64,000 nucleotides of DNA from Halomonas sp. ALS9 (GTDB taxonomy: Bacteria; Pseudomonadota; Gammaproteobacteria; Pseudomonadales; Halomonadaceae): assembly GCF_001651035.1 (NCBI RefSeq), contig NZ_LXRG01000231.1:1-64000 (forward strand). Direction: 5' to 3'. The notes under the pieces are model-generated. The model was not told the DNA's origin. It did not search any database and saw nothing but the letters and a program-made list of their open reading frames with translations. Made by a program: the position numbers and the translations under genes. The number at the start of each line of letters is the position of its first letter. Within the stretch, counting starts at the first letter, position 1. Positions 35,699 to 44,937 of this stretch are shown piece by piece.

Positions 35699-36971
35699 GG
35701 TCACCTGCACTATTGACTACAGAGTGCCAATGGTGGGGCAAGTTCACTACGCCTCGAGCGATACCCGTTTGCGTAACATGGAAACTGCTTACCGGATCGA
35801 CCCACTCGTAGCTATGCAGCCCGCGTTCACAAAACAGGTAGGCACCTACATGGTACTCACCTTTTAATAGTGCCAGCTTAGGAAAATCAAGCACGATGCT
35901 GCCCTCACCCTGAGGACTGCGTTGAATCTCGACGTTGGCTTCCCAGCTCCCAGCGCTAGTAACAATTTGTCCAGACGTTGTTGAAATGGTTACCGCAATA
36001 CCAGGGCAGGGAAGTGTGGGGTCGCTGGCGAAATGGATCTCAACGCTAAGCTGGCTTTCTCCGCTAACCACTGCGTTGCGGGCACTTGCAGTCTGGCCAT
36101 CAATGGATACTTGCGTGCTTACTAGGCGCGCACTGCCTTGCGGAGACACGCGTCGCTGGTCTTGAGCAGCGCTTTGGCGAACTCCTCGCTCTTTTTGGTC
36201 ATCACCGGCTAAAAATTGCTCGTACCGAGGCACCACCAGCGAAGGTGCGTCATCGGCAATCACCTCACCGCCTTCTATCCATAAAGCGCGATCGCATAAT
36301 GCCTCGACCTGATAGAGCGAATGCGAACAAAATAAAATAGTAGCCCCAGTATCACGCAGCGCCATAATACGGTCGAACGATTTGCGCGCAAAGGCGCCAT
36401 CACCTACTGAAAGTGCTTCATCGACGACTAAAATATCTGGCTCAACACTGGTAGCCACGGCGAACGCCAAACGCACATACATGCCGCTGGAATAGGTTTT
36501 AACTGGCTGGTCTATAAAATCGCCAATGCCGGAAAATTGGTGAATTTCTTCAAATTTGGCCTGAACTTCTGCGCGGCTCAGGCCTGAAATAGCCGCCGAC
36601 ATAAATACATTTTCGCGACCAGTAAACTCAGGATTAAATCCAGACCCTAGCTCAAGCAAAGCAGCAATTTTACCATTAACCTGCATCTTCCCCCCACTAG
36701 GGGTAAGTGTGTTACACACTAACTGTAATAGTGTCGACTTACCTGCTCCATTGCGGCCTATCAGGCCAACGACCTCACCGCGCTGAACGGTTAAGTCGAG
36801 CGGTTTTAGGCCGCTAATAGTGTCATATCTTGCGAACCGAGCGAGGCCCTTAAACTGAAGCAGCAGACGGTCTAATGGCCTCTGATAGCGATAAAAGGTC
36901 TTGCTCACCCCTTCTAAAGCAATGGCCGTTTCAGAGCGATTTACTGCCGCGCTAGAAGTGTCAGAGCACAT
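35691..36971 (-). CDS. Polysaccharide ABC transporter ATPase (Wzt-like)
   Basis: About 426 residues from ATG 36971; the longer frame to 37013 lies inside the permease gene. Walker A GRNGAGKST (72-80), signature YSSGMYVRLAFA and Walker B DILVVDEALSVGD define the nucleotide-binding domain. A C-terminal extension of about 160 residues is beta-rich, like the Wzt carbohydrate-binding domain that reads the finished chain end. It powers export of undecaprenyl-linked polysaccharide together with the permease just upstream, whose stop it overlaps by 11 bases. Confidence 0.92.
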   Translation of the reverse strand: MCSDTSSAAVNRSETAIALEGVSKTFYRYQRPLDRLLLQFKGLARFARYDTISGLKPLDLTVQRGEVVGLIGRNGAGKSTLLQLVCNTLTPSGGKMQVNGKIAALLELGSGFNPEFTGRENVFMSAAISGLSRAEVQAKFEEIHQFSGIGDFIDQPVKTYSSGMYVRLAFAVATSVEPDILVVDEALSVGDGAFARKSFDRIMALRDTGATILFCSHSLYQVEALCDRALWIEGGEVIADDAPSLVVPRYEQFLAGDDQKERGVRQSAAQDQRRVSPQGSARLVSTQVSIDGQTASARNAVVSGESQLSVEIHFASDPTLPCPGIAVTISTTSGQIVTSAGSWEANVEIQRSPQGEGSIVLDFPKLALLKGEYHVGAYLFCERGLHSYEWVDPVSSFHVTQTGIARGVVNLPHHWHSVVNSAGDHV

Positions 36972-37776
36972 CAGCAAACCCCCCGCGTAGCTTATTAAAT
37001 ACCCAAAAACCACTGGTCAATAGCAGCGTGGCGACGACGCTCAAACCGGTAACCACTTTAAAGCTGGGCCAAGCGCTCATAAATAGCACATCACGTAATT
37101 GGGTAATCAGTAACGCCAAAGGATTAAGCAAGTAAAGGCTCTGCCAGTCGGGAGGCACATTGGATAATGGATAAAAAACAGGTGAAAGAAACATCAGTAC
37201 CGATGTCGCTAGCGCCATGAAAGGACCTAGGTCGCGTAAATAAACGCCCAGTGCTGCCAGCCATAGCGCGATACCCACTAATAAGGCCATAAAGGGGAGT
37301 AGCACCAAAGGAAGCGCCAGCCAGGTTACATTGCCCCCGACCAAGAAAGCCGTGATAAGCATTAATAGTACAAGGCTGATTAAAGCTTGAAAGCTAGCCG
37401 CCAGTACTGATGAAAACGCTAGCAGCGGTAAGGGAAATACGACCTTTGTTACCAGGTTAGGCTGGCCTGTTATCAACACGGGGCCTCGGTTGACCACTTC
37501 GGCGAACCAGTTGAAGGCCAGGAGGCCGACAAAGACCTGTAATGCAAAATCCATTTGCGGCGTGCCTGTGGCTTCAACCGGCCATTTCAGTTCAAAAAAA
37601 CCGTAAAACACCAAGGTGAAAGCGGCCAGCATCATAAGAGGCGAAAGCAAAGTCCAGCCTAAGCCCAGTAGAGAGCCACGGTAACGCCCAGCCACATCGC
37701 GGCGCGTGAACTGCCATAATAGATGCAGGTGACGGGAAAAAAGGTTGGCAGCCAAAGCATGCTCCAAGGTAAACAA
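36961..37776 (-). CDS. Polysaccharide ABC transporter permease (Wzm-like, ABC-2 type)
   Basis: A 271-residue membrane protein with about six spans. FTRRDVAGRYRGSLLGLGWTLL near the N-terminus and the C-terminal NPLALLITQLRDVLF are typical of ABC-2 polysaccharide permeases such as Wzm/KpsM/TagG. First gene of the leftward operon, divergent from the S-layer-like gene. It forms the channel through which the lipid-linked chain crosses the inner membrane. Confidence 0.92.
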   Translation of the reverse strand: MFTLEHALAANLFSRHLHLLWQFTRRDVAGRYRGSLLGLGWTLLSPLMMLAAFTLVFYGFFELKWPVEATGTPQMDFALQVFVGLLAFNWFAEVVNRGPVLITGQPNLVTKVVFPLPLLAFSSVLAASFQALISLVLLMLITAFLVGGNVTWLALPLVLLPFMALLVGIALWLAALGVYLRDLGPFMALATSVLMFLSPVFYPLSNVPPDWQSLYLLNPLALLITQLRDVLFMSAWPSFKVVTGLSVVATLLLTSGFWVFNKLRGGFADVL

Positions 37777-38207
37777 AGGGCGCTATCTTACCCTTAGCGC
37801 CACTGGGTGCCAACCAAGCCAGAGAGAACCAAAAAGCAGCGGTAGCTCGAATTGCGCGGCTCACCGCCCGCAAGAACAATAAGTTAGCGAACAATGTTTT
37901 TTAAATGCCTGCAAAAAAAAGGTATTCGCGCAAGAGGCTGGTCGAAAAATTAAAGCTTTCAATCACCTTGTATGCCTTGGGATGCTTGCATGCAGCAAAC
38001 TTAATAGGCATATTACCGAAATGCTGGCTTGAGGGATTTAGTCAATTAATATTGGCTAATAGCAAAAAGCTGCTATTATCGTCCTGCGATATCGCAAAAC
38101 CGCAAGCAGCAAAGTGGTGAGGTATCTGAGCTTGTGCTAACGTCTATTTGCGTGGCTCAGGACTGAAGCCCGACAACGTTGTCAAGAATGCAAGGAGTTC
38201 TATCTCA
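37777..38207. other. 431-base divergent promoter region without a gene
   Basis: This separates the polysaccharide operon from the S-layer-like gene. A strong rightward promoter lies at 38052-38079, leaving a 5' untranslated leader of roughly 120 bases. A short rightward frame (37905-38120) lacks a ribosome-binding site and overlaps the promoter, so it is not counted as a gene. Confidence 0.65.
38052..38079 (+). promoter_or_regulatory. Strong sigma-70 promoter of the S-layer-like gene
   Basis: TTGGCT (38052-38057) and TATTAT (38074-38079) are separated by 16 bases and point at the gene starting at 38208. The expected start of transcription is near 38086. Confidence 0.7.
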
Positions 38208-41200
38208 ATGGCTATTACTGAACAGCAAAAAATGAACCTGTTAGGTGTTACATCTTTCATGTTCAACTTTGCACCAGATCAAGCGTCTTTCGCCCGTTTT
38301 GAAGCGATCATCGACGCCAACCCCAGCTTTTATGCACTGGGTACCGATCTTGCTAAAACAGAGGCTTTCACTAGCCAGTTTGATGCAGATGCTACCCGTG
38401 ATGAAAAAATTGATGTGATTCTAAGCCGTTTAGGCCTGGAAGAAGGTAGCCAGGGCTACGTTCGTGGTACCGACTTCATTAATCAGCGCCTTGACGACGG
38501 TATTCCTGAAGGCCAAGTGCTGATGGAAATCGGCGAGAAGCTGCTGCAAGACACCCCGCCGGAAGGCCTGGAAGGTGCAGCAGCCGTTCTTCGCAATAAA
38601 ATTGCAGTTAGCGAAGCTTACCTGGAAAGCGGCGTTGAAGGTTACAGCAGCGATACACTGCCTAATCTTCTGGCTAACATTACAGCTGACCAGCAGTCTG
38701 TAAACGATGCAATTGACGCAATCGAAGAAGAAGCAGCAGGCCAAGAGCCGACAGTTCCCAGCGATACTATCAATATTAACTTCGATAGCTCTGCTGAAAA
38801 AGAAGGCAACTTCGAAGTTAACGCTGACGGCGAGCTCGTGCCACAAGTTGGCGGTACTGATAACGTTCAGACCATCGCAAACGTCGGTAAGGTCGAGTGG
38901 GATGCTGCCGGTCGCCCGGTGACTAACTCTGCTGACTACACCTTTAACCTGAGCAATCAGCTGGGTGAAGAAGAAACTTACCAAGGTTTGTTCCTGAGCC
39001 CGTTGCTGACTTCCGAGTCACGTAACACCAACTCACAGCTGTTCATCGAGCTGTTGGATATCCGCGCTGCAGGTACTGCTGAGCCGCTGGGCAACTTGCC
39101 GATCGACGGTATCCGTTTCAATGTCGATGGCGATGAGGCTGTACTACGCTCAGAGGCTATTTTCGAAGCTAAAACCTACCCAGAACTGCTGTCTGCTATT
39201 CGTGAAGCAATTGCGGAAGATAGCGACCTCGCTGGTTTTACCGCACAGATTGGTTCAAGCTTCACCGCTACCGATGGTGGTCAGCCGATCCCAGGCGCAG
39301 TGGGTAGCACCATTATCCTGACTGATGCTCAAGGCCGTGAAATTACCGGTGGTTCTTTCACTTACAGCGATCAGGTAACTGGCGGCTTCACCCTTTACGG
39401 TGACCTGTCTACTGAAGCACCTGAGTCTGTTCGTGATCTGATTTCAACCAACCTTGATCTTGATAACGTTGGTTACGGTTCGCAAGGCGCCACTATTAAT
39501 CTAGCGGGTCAGTCTAACTCCAACAAAGGTGTTGAAGAGTTCAATGTCGACGCTGAAAACGGCGTATGGCTGTCTCAGCTGGCTTCACGCGATACTGACA
39601 ACAACGGTCAGTACCGTCAGCACCTGAAAGAGATCAACCTGACTGGCAGCGGCTTCTTTAATGTTGGTCAGCAGGCTGCTAATGGCGAGGGCGTTCGTGG
39701 TGTTGCTGAACTGCTAAACGCTTGGACTGTTAATGCTAACAACTCGGTTGAGCTTAACAATCTAGACACCATTACTGGTTTGGTCGACGTTGAGAAATTC
39801 AACGGCCTAGACTTCGACGGTGACGTTAAGCTAAACGCTTACATTACTGAAGACGTTATCGCCCGCGATCTGAATGCTCAAGACGATCAGGCTAACCCTG
39901 CTGAAGATAACGTTAACTACAACTACCAGACTGCTGGTGGTGATGACCAAATTTCTTTGGTTGTTCAGGAAGACGTGCTTCAGCGTGAAGACGCTCTGTT
40001 GAACATCAATGCAGGCAATGGTAACAACGTAGTTGAGACCGTAATTGTTGATGCAAATGGCGCACCTGTTTCTATCGTTAACCAGCAGCTTAACCAGGAC
40101 TTTGGTCAAGAGCAGGTAACCATTAGTACTGGTACTGGTGACGACGTTGTACGCACTTGGGGTGCTGGCGATGCCACCATCAGCACTGCTGCAGGTAACG
40201 ACGTTATTTACGCCGACAACTCTGGTTTGATCAGCTTGGTTGATGGCTCAACGCCATTAACGGGTGCTACAGACATTAACGGCAATGCTATCGAGCAAGT
40301 CACTCGCTGGGAGTTTAACTCCACAGCAAATGGCGCTCTGCCGACAGGCGTGTCGAACAGCAATGCTGGCCTGTCTAACGATGCCAATGGTGTCGCTCAG
40401 ACCTTTAATGCCTTCAAACTTCAGGTTCAAGTAAGCTTTAAAGGCTTTGAATCAGTGTGGGTTGACGTGCCGCACTCTGGTACACAGACTACTGCTCTTC
40501 AAGTCAATCAAGCTATCAAAGATGCGGTCAACAACGACGCAGTTCTTCAGAACTTGATTGAAGCCAATGATGGTAACGGTAATATTCTTGATATCGTTTC
40601 CCAAATTGACGAACAGCAAGGTCTGGGTAACCTAGATGACCTGAGCATTGACTTCCGTGGTCCCCTGGCTGCTGGCGCAAATAATCCGACAGGTCGTCCG
40701 CAGCTAACTGCTGAAGAAACCAATGCAACTGCTCAACTTGGTGCTATCCAAGATATCTACAATACTGATGATATCGGTACTGCTGCCAGCACGGTTGGTG
40801 AAGTATCTGGTGTAGCAAGTCAGGTTGAGAGCGATAACGTTATCAATGCTGGTACTGGTAACGATGTCATCGTTCTGGGTACAGGTGAGTTCAGCAACGA
40901 TACTGTTAAGATCGACGGTGTATTTGATCGCAACAGCATTGTGAACTTCGAGTCTGGTGACGAAGCTACTAACACTGGCTACGACATCCTTGACTTCACT
41001 AGCCTCCTTGGCGGTGCATCTAACTTTGCTGGCGGTGTTGTCGATAACCGCGGTATTGAAATTGATACTTACGCGGGTGCTACCTATGCCCGTGATGGTG
41101 TTAACTGGGTGAACTTGAACGCAGCCGATGTTGCTGCTCGTTTTGAAGACCAAGCTAGCACGACCGCCGCTACTGAAAGCGTTCTGCTGGTGCAAGATGG

Positions 41201-41330
41201 CGGTGGTACTGGTCAGTACAAAGCGTTCCACCTGTCCTCTTCTGCCAACAGCGATGACTTTAACGTCAATCTGCTGGGTATCCTGGACTTCGGTGAAACT
41301 CAGACCTTCGATGCTGCCAACTTTGCTTAA
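38208..41330 (+). CDS. RTX / S-layer-like secreted protein (1040 aa)
   Basis: The protein starts MAITEQQKMNLLGVTSFMF at ATG 38208, with AAGGAG 10 bases upstream. It has no cleavable signal peptide and no cysteine, is acidic and rich in Asn, Thr, Asp and Ala. Residues 1-180 are helical. The middle is beta-rich. RTX-type calcium-binding nonapeptides occur at STGTGDDVVRTWGAGDATI, AAGNDVIYAD and AGTGNDVIVLG. The C-terminus ends FGETQTFDAANFA, a plausible type I secretion signal. Composition, strong promoter, own terminator and nearby T1SS and SapC genes suggest an abundant surface-layer protein, as for RsaA; family identity is inference. Confidence 0.8.
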   Translation: MAITEQQKMNLLGVTSFMFNFAPDQASFARFEAIIDANPSFYALGTDLAKTEAFTSQFDADATRDEKIDVILSRLGLEEGSQGYVRGTDFINQRLDDGIPEGQVLMEIGEKLLQDTPPEGLEGAAAVLRNKIAVSEAYLESGVEGYSSDTLPNLLANITADQQSVNDAIDAIEEEAAGQEPTVPSDTININFDSSAEKEGNFEVNADGELVPQVGGTDNVQTIANVGKVEWDAAGRPVTNSADYTFNLSNQLGEEETYQGLFLSPLLTSESRNTNSQLFIELLDIRAAGTAEPLGNLPIDGIRFNVDGDEAVLRSEAIFEAKTYPELLSAIREAIAEDSDLAGFTAQIGSSFTATDGGQPIPGAVGSTIILTDAQGREITGGSFTYSDQVTGGFTLYGDLSTEAPESVRDLISTNLDLDNVGYGSQGATINLAGQSNSNKGVEEFNVDAENGVWLSQLASRDTDNNGQYRQHLKEINLTGSGFFNVGQQAANGEGVRGVAELLNAWTVNANNSVELNNLDTITGLVDVEKFNGLDFDGDVKLNAYITEDVIARDLNAQDDQANPAEDNVNYNYQTAGGDDQISLVVQEDVLQREDALLNINAGNGNNVVETVIVDANGAPVSIVNQQLNQDFGQEQVTISTGTGDDVVRTWGAGDATISTAAGNDVIYADNSGLISLVDGSTPLTGATDINGNAIEQVTRWEFNSTANGALPTGVSNSNAGLSNDANGVAQTFNAFKLQVQVSFKGFESVWVDVPHSGTQTTALQVNQAIKDAVNNDAVLQNLIEANDGNGNILDIVSQIDEQQGLGNLDDLSIDFRGPLAAGANNPTGRPQLTAEETNATAQLGAIQDIYNTDDIGTAASTVGEVSGVASQVESDNVINAGTGNDVIVLGTGEFSNDTVKIDGVFDRNSIVNFESGDEATNTGYDILDFTSLLGGASNFAGGVVDNRGIEIDTYAGATYARDGVNWVNLNAADVAARFEDQASTTAATESVLLVQDGGGTGQYKAFHLSSSANSDDFNVNLLGILDFGETQTFDAANFA

Positions 41331-41355
41331 TGCATAGCTGATAGCTACTCGAAAG

Positions 41356-41384
41356 AACCCCCGGCTTTGCCGGGGGTTTTTCAT
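41356..41384 (+). terminator. Intrinsic terminator after the S-layer-like gene
   Basis: AACCCCCGGC and GCCGGGGGTT form a perfect 10-bp stem around TTT, followed by TTTC and ATTTT. It would isolate the S-layer-like transcript from sapC. Confidence 0.92.
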
Positions 41385-41494
41385 TTTAAAGAACTAATAT
41401 CTCCTTTTTTTGTCTTTATCCGTATGGAAGTAGCTTAGCTGAGCCCAATAGGCGCGCTTGCTACGAATGCTCGTTTGTTTTTATTAAGGATATT

Positions 41495-42298
41495 ATGTCT
41501 CGCTTTATTCCTATTTCCAGAGACCTTCACCAAGGTAAAGGTTGGCTTAAGCCGGCTGACCACAGCTACATTGCCGGGCAAAGCGCTATTCCTTTGGTGG
41601 CTGAAGAGCTGCCCCATGCACTATCAACCATGCCTACTGGGTTTCGCCAGCAGCAAGATGGCAGTTACGAGCTAGTGGCGGTTTGCTCGTTGGATGAGCA
41701 GCGTAATTTATTTGTTCATCCGGATGGGCGGTGGATTGGTAGTTATCGGCCGGCTTCAGTGCGAGCCTATCCTTTCCAGCTACTACATAACCAAGAGCAG
41801 AAACAATATGTGCTTGGGGTCGATGAAGACAGCGGCTTGGTGCTTGATAATGTAGATGATCAAGGTCACCCTTTTTTTAATCAGAACGGCGAGCCAGCAG
41901 AACAGCTTGGTCAACTAATTAAGTTTTTAACTAAGTATGAGCAGCAGCGACGCAGTACGCAAAAAGCGATCAATATGCTGTCTAGTTTGGGGCTTATTAT
42001 GCCCTGGAAAATTAACATGGCCACACAAGAAGGTGAGCCGCTTCACGCCTTAGAAGGCCTCTACCGGATAGATGAGCAGGCATTGAGGGCATTGCCTGCT
42101 GATAGGTTAGATGCCTTGCGCCAAGTGAGTGCTTTTCCGATTATTTATGGTCAGCTGTTTTCTCAACATCGGCTTGATGTGCTTATCCGCCTATATGGGC
42201 TTCATAAAAATTGGACTCAACAAGATCCGTCAACAGTCGACTTGGAATCGCTGTTTGATAGTGGGGATGACAGTATCAGTTTTGAATTTGATGATTGA
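41495..42298 (+). CDS. SapC-family protein
   Basis: A 267-residue protein with the SapC hallmarks: FIPISRDLHQGKGWLKPADHSY near the start, HALSTMPTGFRQQ, then YPFQLL and the later NMLSSLGLIMPWKI. In Campylobacter fetus, sapC lies in the sapCDEF operon whose other products secrete the S-layer protein; the function of SapC itself is not established. AAGGA lies before the ATG. Its position right after an RTX/S-layer-like gene echoes that arrangement. No signal peptide, so presumably cytoplasmic. Confidence 0.9.
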   Translation: MSRFIPISRDLHQGKGWLKPADHSYIAGQSAIPLVAEELPHALSTMPTGFRQQQDGSYELVAVCSLDEQRNLFVHPDGRWIGSYRPASVRAYPFQLLHNQEQKQYVLGVDEDSGLVLDNVDDQGHPFFNQNGEPAEQLGQLIKFLTKYEQQRRSTQKAINMLSSLGLIMPWKINMATQEGEPLHALEGLYRIDEQALRALPADRLDALRQVSAFPIIYGQLFSQHRLDVLIRLYGLHKNWTQQDPSTVDLESLFDSGDDSISFEFDD

Positions 42299-42557
42299 GA
42301 ATGGCGTTTTAACGGTTACAAGGCGAGTTCTTTACGTGTGCCTATTTGGCATTATGGGAAAATAGCCAATTCTTTCACTAGTGTTTTTAGTTTATCAATG
42401 GGCACTGATAAGGTGTCAATTTCTACCGAAGCATGTTCTTGGTGGCGCTATTGTCCGCTTAAAGTTTGGTCAATAAGTAGGCGAGAAATATTTTTACCGA
42501 TGAACAAGAGTTCAGTAGAATGTTGCATTTATTTTTAGGTAACGAGCGTGAAGCATA

Positions 42558-43157
42558 ATGCCAAAACTGCCCAAAAGCGTTGTTATTGAAGGCCGTCGGT
42601 TCCCAACTTGGGCGTTAAGTATAAATGCGCGTAAACAGCTGGTTAATTTATACCAGGTGGAGGCGCACATAGAAGAGTTGCGCGGGCGGCTCGCTTATCA
42701 GTCCTCTGTGCGTCAGCTGTGCCAAGCGCAGTTGAGAGAAGCTTTACCCCCACAGGTAAAACGCTCCACAAAGCTGGGTAAGAGTACGCTTCGCCCGCGT
42801 TACTTCTGGCATGTTGTATCTAAGGCGTTCGCTGAGGCTACCCTTCCTTTCAGCCCCTCGAAGTTGGAGTTGCACGCAATTAATGCAAGTAACCTGTACC
42901 GTGCTGGCGATCATGTTTTACTGTATGTAAAAGGGTACGGAGCTATGGGGTGGGGAGAGGTGCAGAGTGATGCATCATCGGTTCAGCAATATCTATCTCT
43001 GCGCTGCTGCGTGCCAGTGCTCTCGGCTGCACTCCCTGCTAGTGCGCTGAAAGCGTACGCATTACGTCACCCTACACGTACCACTCAACGCTTACCTGTG
43101 GGGGCTGATGTTAATGGATTACTGAAAGCGCTAGCGTGTTATCCCCATGGAGAGTGA
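42558..43157 (+). CDS. DUF6447-like N-terminus fused to an unknown C-terminal domain
   Basis: A 199-residue protein. Residues 7-65 (beginning VVIEGRRFPTWALSINAR) align without gaps over 59 residues with the small protein encoded at 43272, sharing ARxQLVNL and the pattern of the following helix. After it comes an Arg/Lys-rich linker and a domain of about 110 residues with SNLYRAGDHVLLYVKGYGAMGWGEV, which I do not recognise. The ribosome-binding site is weak. The tandem layout suggests duplication of the small gene with gain of a C-terminal part. Confidence 0.6.
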   Translation: MPKLPKSVVIEGRRFPTWALSINARKQLVNLYQVEAHIEELRGRLAYQSSVRQLCQAQLREALPPQVKRSTKLGKSTLRPRYFWHVVSKAFAEATLPFSPSKLELHAINASNLYRAGDHVLLYVKGYGAMGWGEVQSDASSVQQYLSLRCCVPVLSAALPASALKAYALRHPTRTTQRLPVGADVNGLLKALACYPHGE

Positions 43158-43271
43158 GCAATCACTGCCTTTGTAACACATACGCCGAAGGCAGTGTCAG
43201 GCGAAAGCCATCTACTATAGCTGTTACAATGCTATACCTTTCTCGTTTATTCATTAATGGAGCATTATCAA

Positions 43272-43484
43272 ATGGCGAAAGAAGATCCAAAAACGGTAAC
43301 AATCGATGGTCATGAGTATAACCTTGCCGACTTATCTGAAAACGCACGCAACCAATTGGTTAATCTGCGTGTGACTGATCAGGAAATTCAGCGGCTGAAC
43401 CAACAGCTGGCAATTGCTCAGACCGCGCGCACGGCTTATGCTAATGCCCTCAAGCAGGAATTGCCGCTGCAGAATACCCACTAA
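43272..43484 (+). CDS. DUF6447-family small protein (70 aa)
   Basis: ATG 43272 has GGAG at 43259-43262 and is preferred over the in-frame ATG at 43257. The product contains KTVTIDGHEYNLADLSENAR, then NQLVNLRVTDQEIQRLNQQL, a short hairpin plus a long amphipathic helix, characteristic of DUF6447. The family is found in marine gammaproteobacteria and cyanobacteria, often near secretion and glycosylation genes, but has no known role. It is followed at once by a terminator. Confidence 0.82.
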   Translation: MAKEDPKTVTIDGHEYNLADLSENARNQLVNLRVTDQEIQRLNQQLAIAQTARTAYANALKQELPLQNTH

Positions 43485-43494
43485 AAGTTAATTT

Positions 43495-43526
43495 AAGGGC
43501 CTCTAATGCAGTCATTAGAGGCCCTT
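43495..43526 (+). terminator. Terminator-like 14-bp hairpin after the DUF6447 gene
   Basis: AAGGGCCTCTAATG and CATTAGAGGCCCTT pair perfectly around CAGT. The run after it (GTTAATC) is only partly T-rich, so it may be a weak or bidirectional terminator. Confidence 0.7.
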
Positions 43527-43603
43527 GTTAATCTATGACACGCTGTGTAGTTTTCACAATTCATAGCTCTTTGTCTTAGCTTCGCTGTTTTGGAAGAAGC
43601 TTG

Positions 43604-44002
43604 ATGCGACCACTCGTCCGATTGTTCAATCGTGATGCGTTCCGGCTGTTTCGGTTCCTCATTGTTGGTGGGGCGGCCACCTCGACTCACATGCTGGTAG
43701 CCGCGTTACTTTTTGCTTATTTTAATAATCCCTCGCCCTATGGCATCAATGCTGTCGCGTTCCTGGTGGCTTTTTTGGTCTCTTTTTACGGCCATCGCCA
43801 TATTACTTTTCAGACACGAGGCTCTATCCGGCGCTTCTTTCTGGTGGCTGTAGGCGGATTCCTGGCAAATAACGCCATCCTAACGGGAGGCCTTGCACTC
43901 GGCATGGATGGCCTTGTCGCAGTGATTATCGCGACGGCCTGTGTGCCTGTGTTGACTTACCTCGCCTCGTCGCTTTGGGCTTTTAAGACAGAAGAGAAAT
44001 GA
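43604..44002 (+). CDS. GtrA-family membrane protein
   Basis: About 132 residues, four membrane spans, with FRLFRFLIVGGAATSTHMLV at the start and ASSLWAFK at the end, the standard GtrA ends. ATG 43604 follows GGAAGAAG. GtrA proteins are proposed to flip undecaprenyl-phosphate-linked glucose (or another sugar) across the inner membrane for decorating O-antigen, wall or S-layer glycans. Its stop overlaps the next start (ATGA), giving a gtrA-gtrB pair. Confidence 0.9.
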   Translation: MRPLVRLFNRDAFRLFRFLIVGGAATSTHMLVAALLFAYFNNPSPYGINAVAFLVAFLVSFYGHRHITFQTRGSIRRFFLVAVGGFLANNAILTGGLALGMDGLVAVIIATACVPVLTYLASSLWAFKTEEK

Positions 44003-44937
44003 ACCCCATGGAAAATACTCTTTCCCTTATCGTTCCTGTGTTTAACGAAGAAGAGTCAATCGCACCATTCTTGGAAGCAATTGATCGGCATTTAGCAGAG
44101 CTTCCTGCGACCCTTGAAATCCTGTTCATCGACGATGGTTCATCAGACCGTACTATTGCGGAGATCAAGTGCGCGCAACGCGCGGATCCAAGGGTGCGGT
44201 ATATTAAATTATCGCGTAACTTTGGCAAGGAAGCGGCTATGACGGCTGGGCTGGATCATGCGAGTGGTGATGCCGTCATACCAATGGATGTTGATCTTCA
44301 AGACCCGCCAGAGCTGATCCATGAGTTTTTCAGGTTATGGCAAGAAGGTTACGATACGGTATATGGCATGCGCCGGGAGCGCAATGAAGATACGCCGAGC
44401 AAGCGCGCTTCAGCGGGGCTTTTTTATAGGGTCTTCAACTGGCTTTCCCATACCGAGATCCCGGCCAATACGGGGGATTATCGGCTTATGAGCCGGCGCG
44501 TAGTGGATGCGCTTAAAAAGCTTCCCGAGCGTAATCGGTTTATGAAAGGGCTTTTTGCTTGGCCTGGCTATCGCTCAATTGGCGTGGAATACAGCCGTCC
44601 GGCAAGGCATCTAGGCCATACAAAGTGGAATACCTGGAAGCTATGGAACTTTGCACTCGACGGCCTTACTAGTTTCTCTACATGGCCGTTGCGTGTTTGG
44701 TCGTATGTGGGAATATGTATTGCGCTACTGAGCCTAGTGTATATGATATTTATTATCGCTCGTACATTGATGTTTGGTGTCGACTGGCCAGGCTATGCTT
44801 CCATAATGTCAGCCATATTGTTTTTTGGTTCAGTTCAGCTTATCTCGATAGGTGTTTTAGGTGAATATGTTGGTCGACTTTATATTGAAAGTAAGGAAAG
44901 GCCAGTGTATCTGACGGATGACCTCGATGAAGATTAA
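43999..44937 (+). CDS. GtrB-type polyprenyl-phosphate glycosyltransferase (GT2)
   Basis: A 312-residue protein: GT-A domain with SLIVPVFNEEESIAPFLEAI, LFIDDGSSDRT and PMDVDLQDPPELI, followed by two C-terminal membrane spans (WSYVGICIALLSLVYMIF and MSAILFFGSVQLISIGVLG). This is the build of bactoprenol glucosyltransferases (GtrB/YfdH), which move a sugar from a nucleotide onto undecaprenyl phosphate on the cytoplasmic side. The product would then be flipped by the preceding GtrA protein. Confidence 0.92.
   Translation: MNPMENTLSLIVPVFNEEESIAPFLEAIDRHLAELPATLEILFIDDGSSDRTIAEIKCAQRADPRVRYIKLSRNFGKEAAMTAGLDHASGDAVIPMDVDLQDPPELIHEFFRLWQEGYDTVYGMRRERNEDTPSKRASAGLFYRVFNWLSHTEIPANTGDYRLMSRRVVDALKKLPERNRFMKGLFAWPGYRSIGVEYSRPARHLGHTKWNTWKLWNFALDGLTSFSTWPLRVWSYVGICIALLSLVYMIFIIARTLMFGVDWPGYASIMSAILFFGSVQLISIGVLGEYVGRLYIESKERPVYLTDDLDED

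Noticed and set aside
37905..38120. 71-codon plus-strand frame upstream of the S-layer-like gene
   Set aside because: No ribosome-binding site, no family likeness, and it runs across the strong promoter of the next gene.
42338..42538. 66-codon frame after sapC
   Set aside because: Composition (many Cys/Trp/Ser), no ribosome-binding site and no recognisable domain; most likely non-coding spacer.
42299..42557. Hidden RNA or gene between sapC and the DUF6447-like gene
   Set aside because: No promoter-terminator pair or structured hairpin could be found in these 259 bases.
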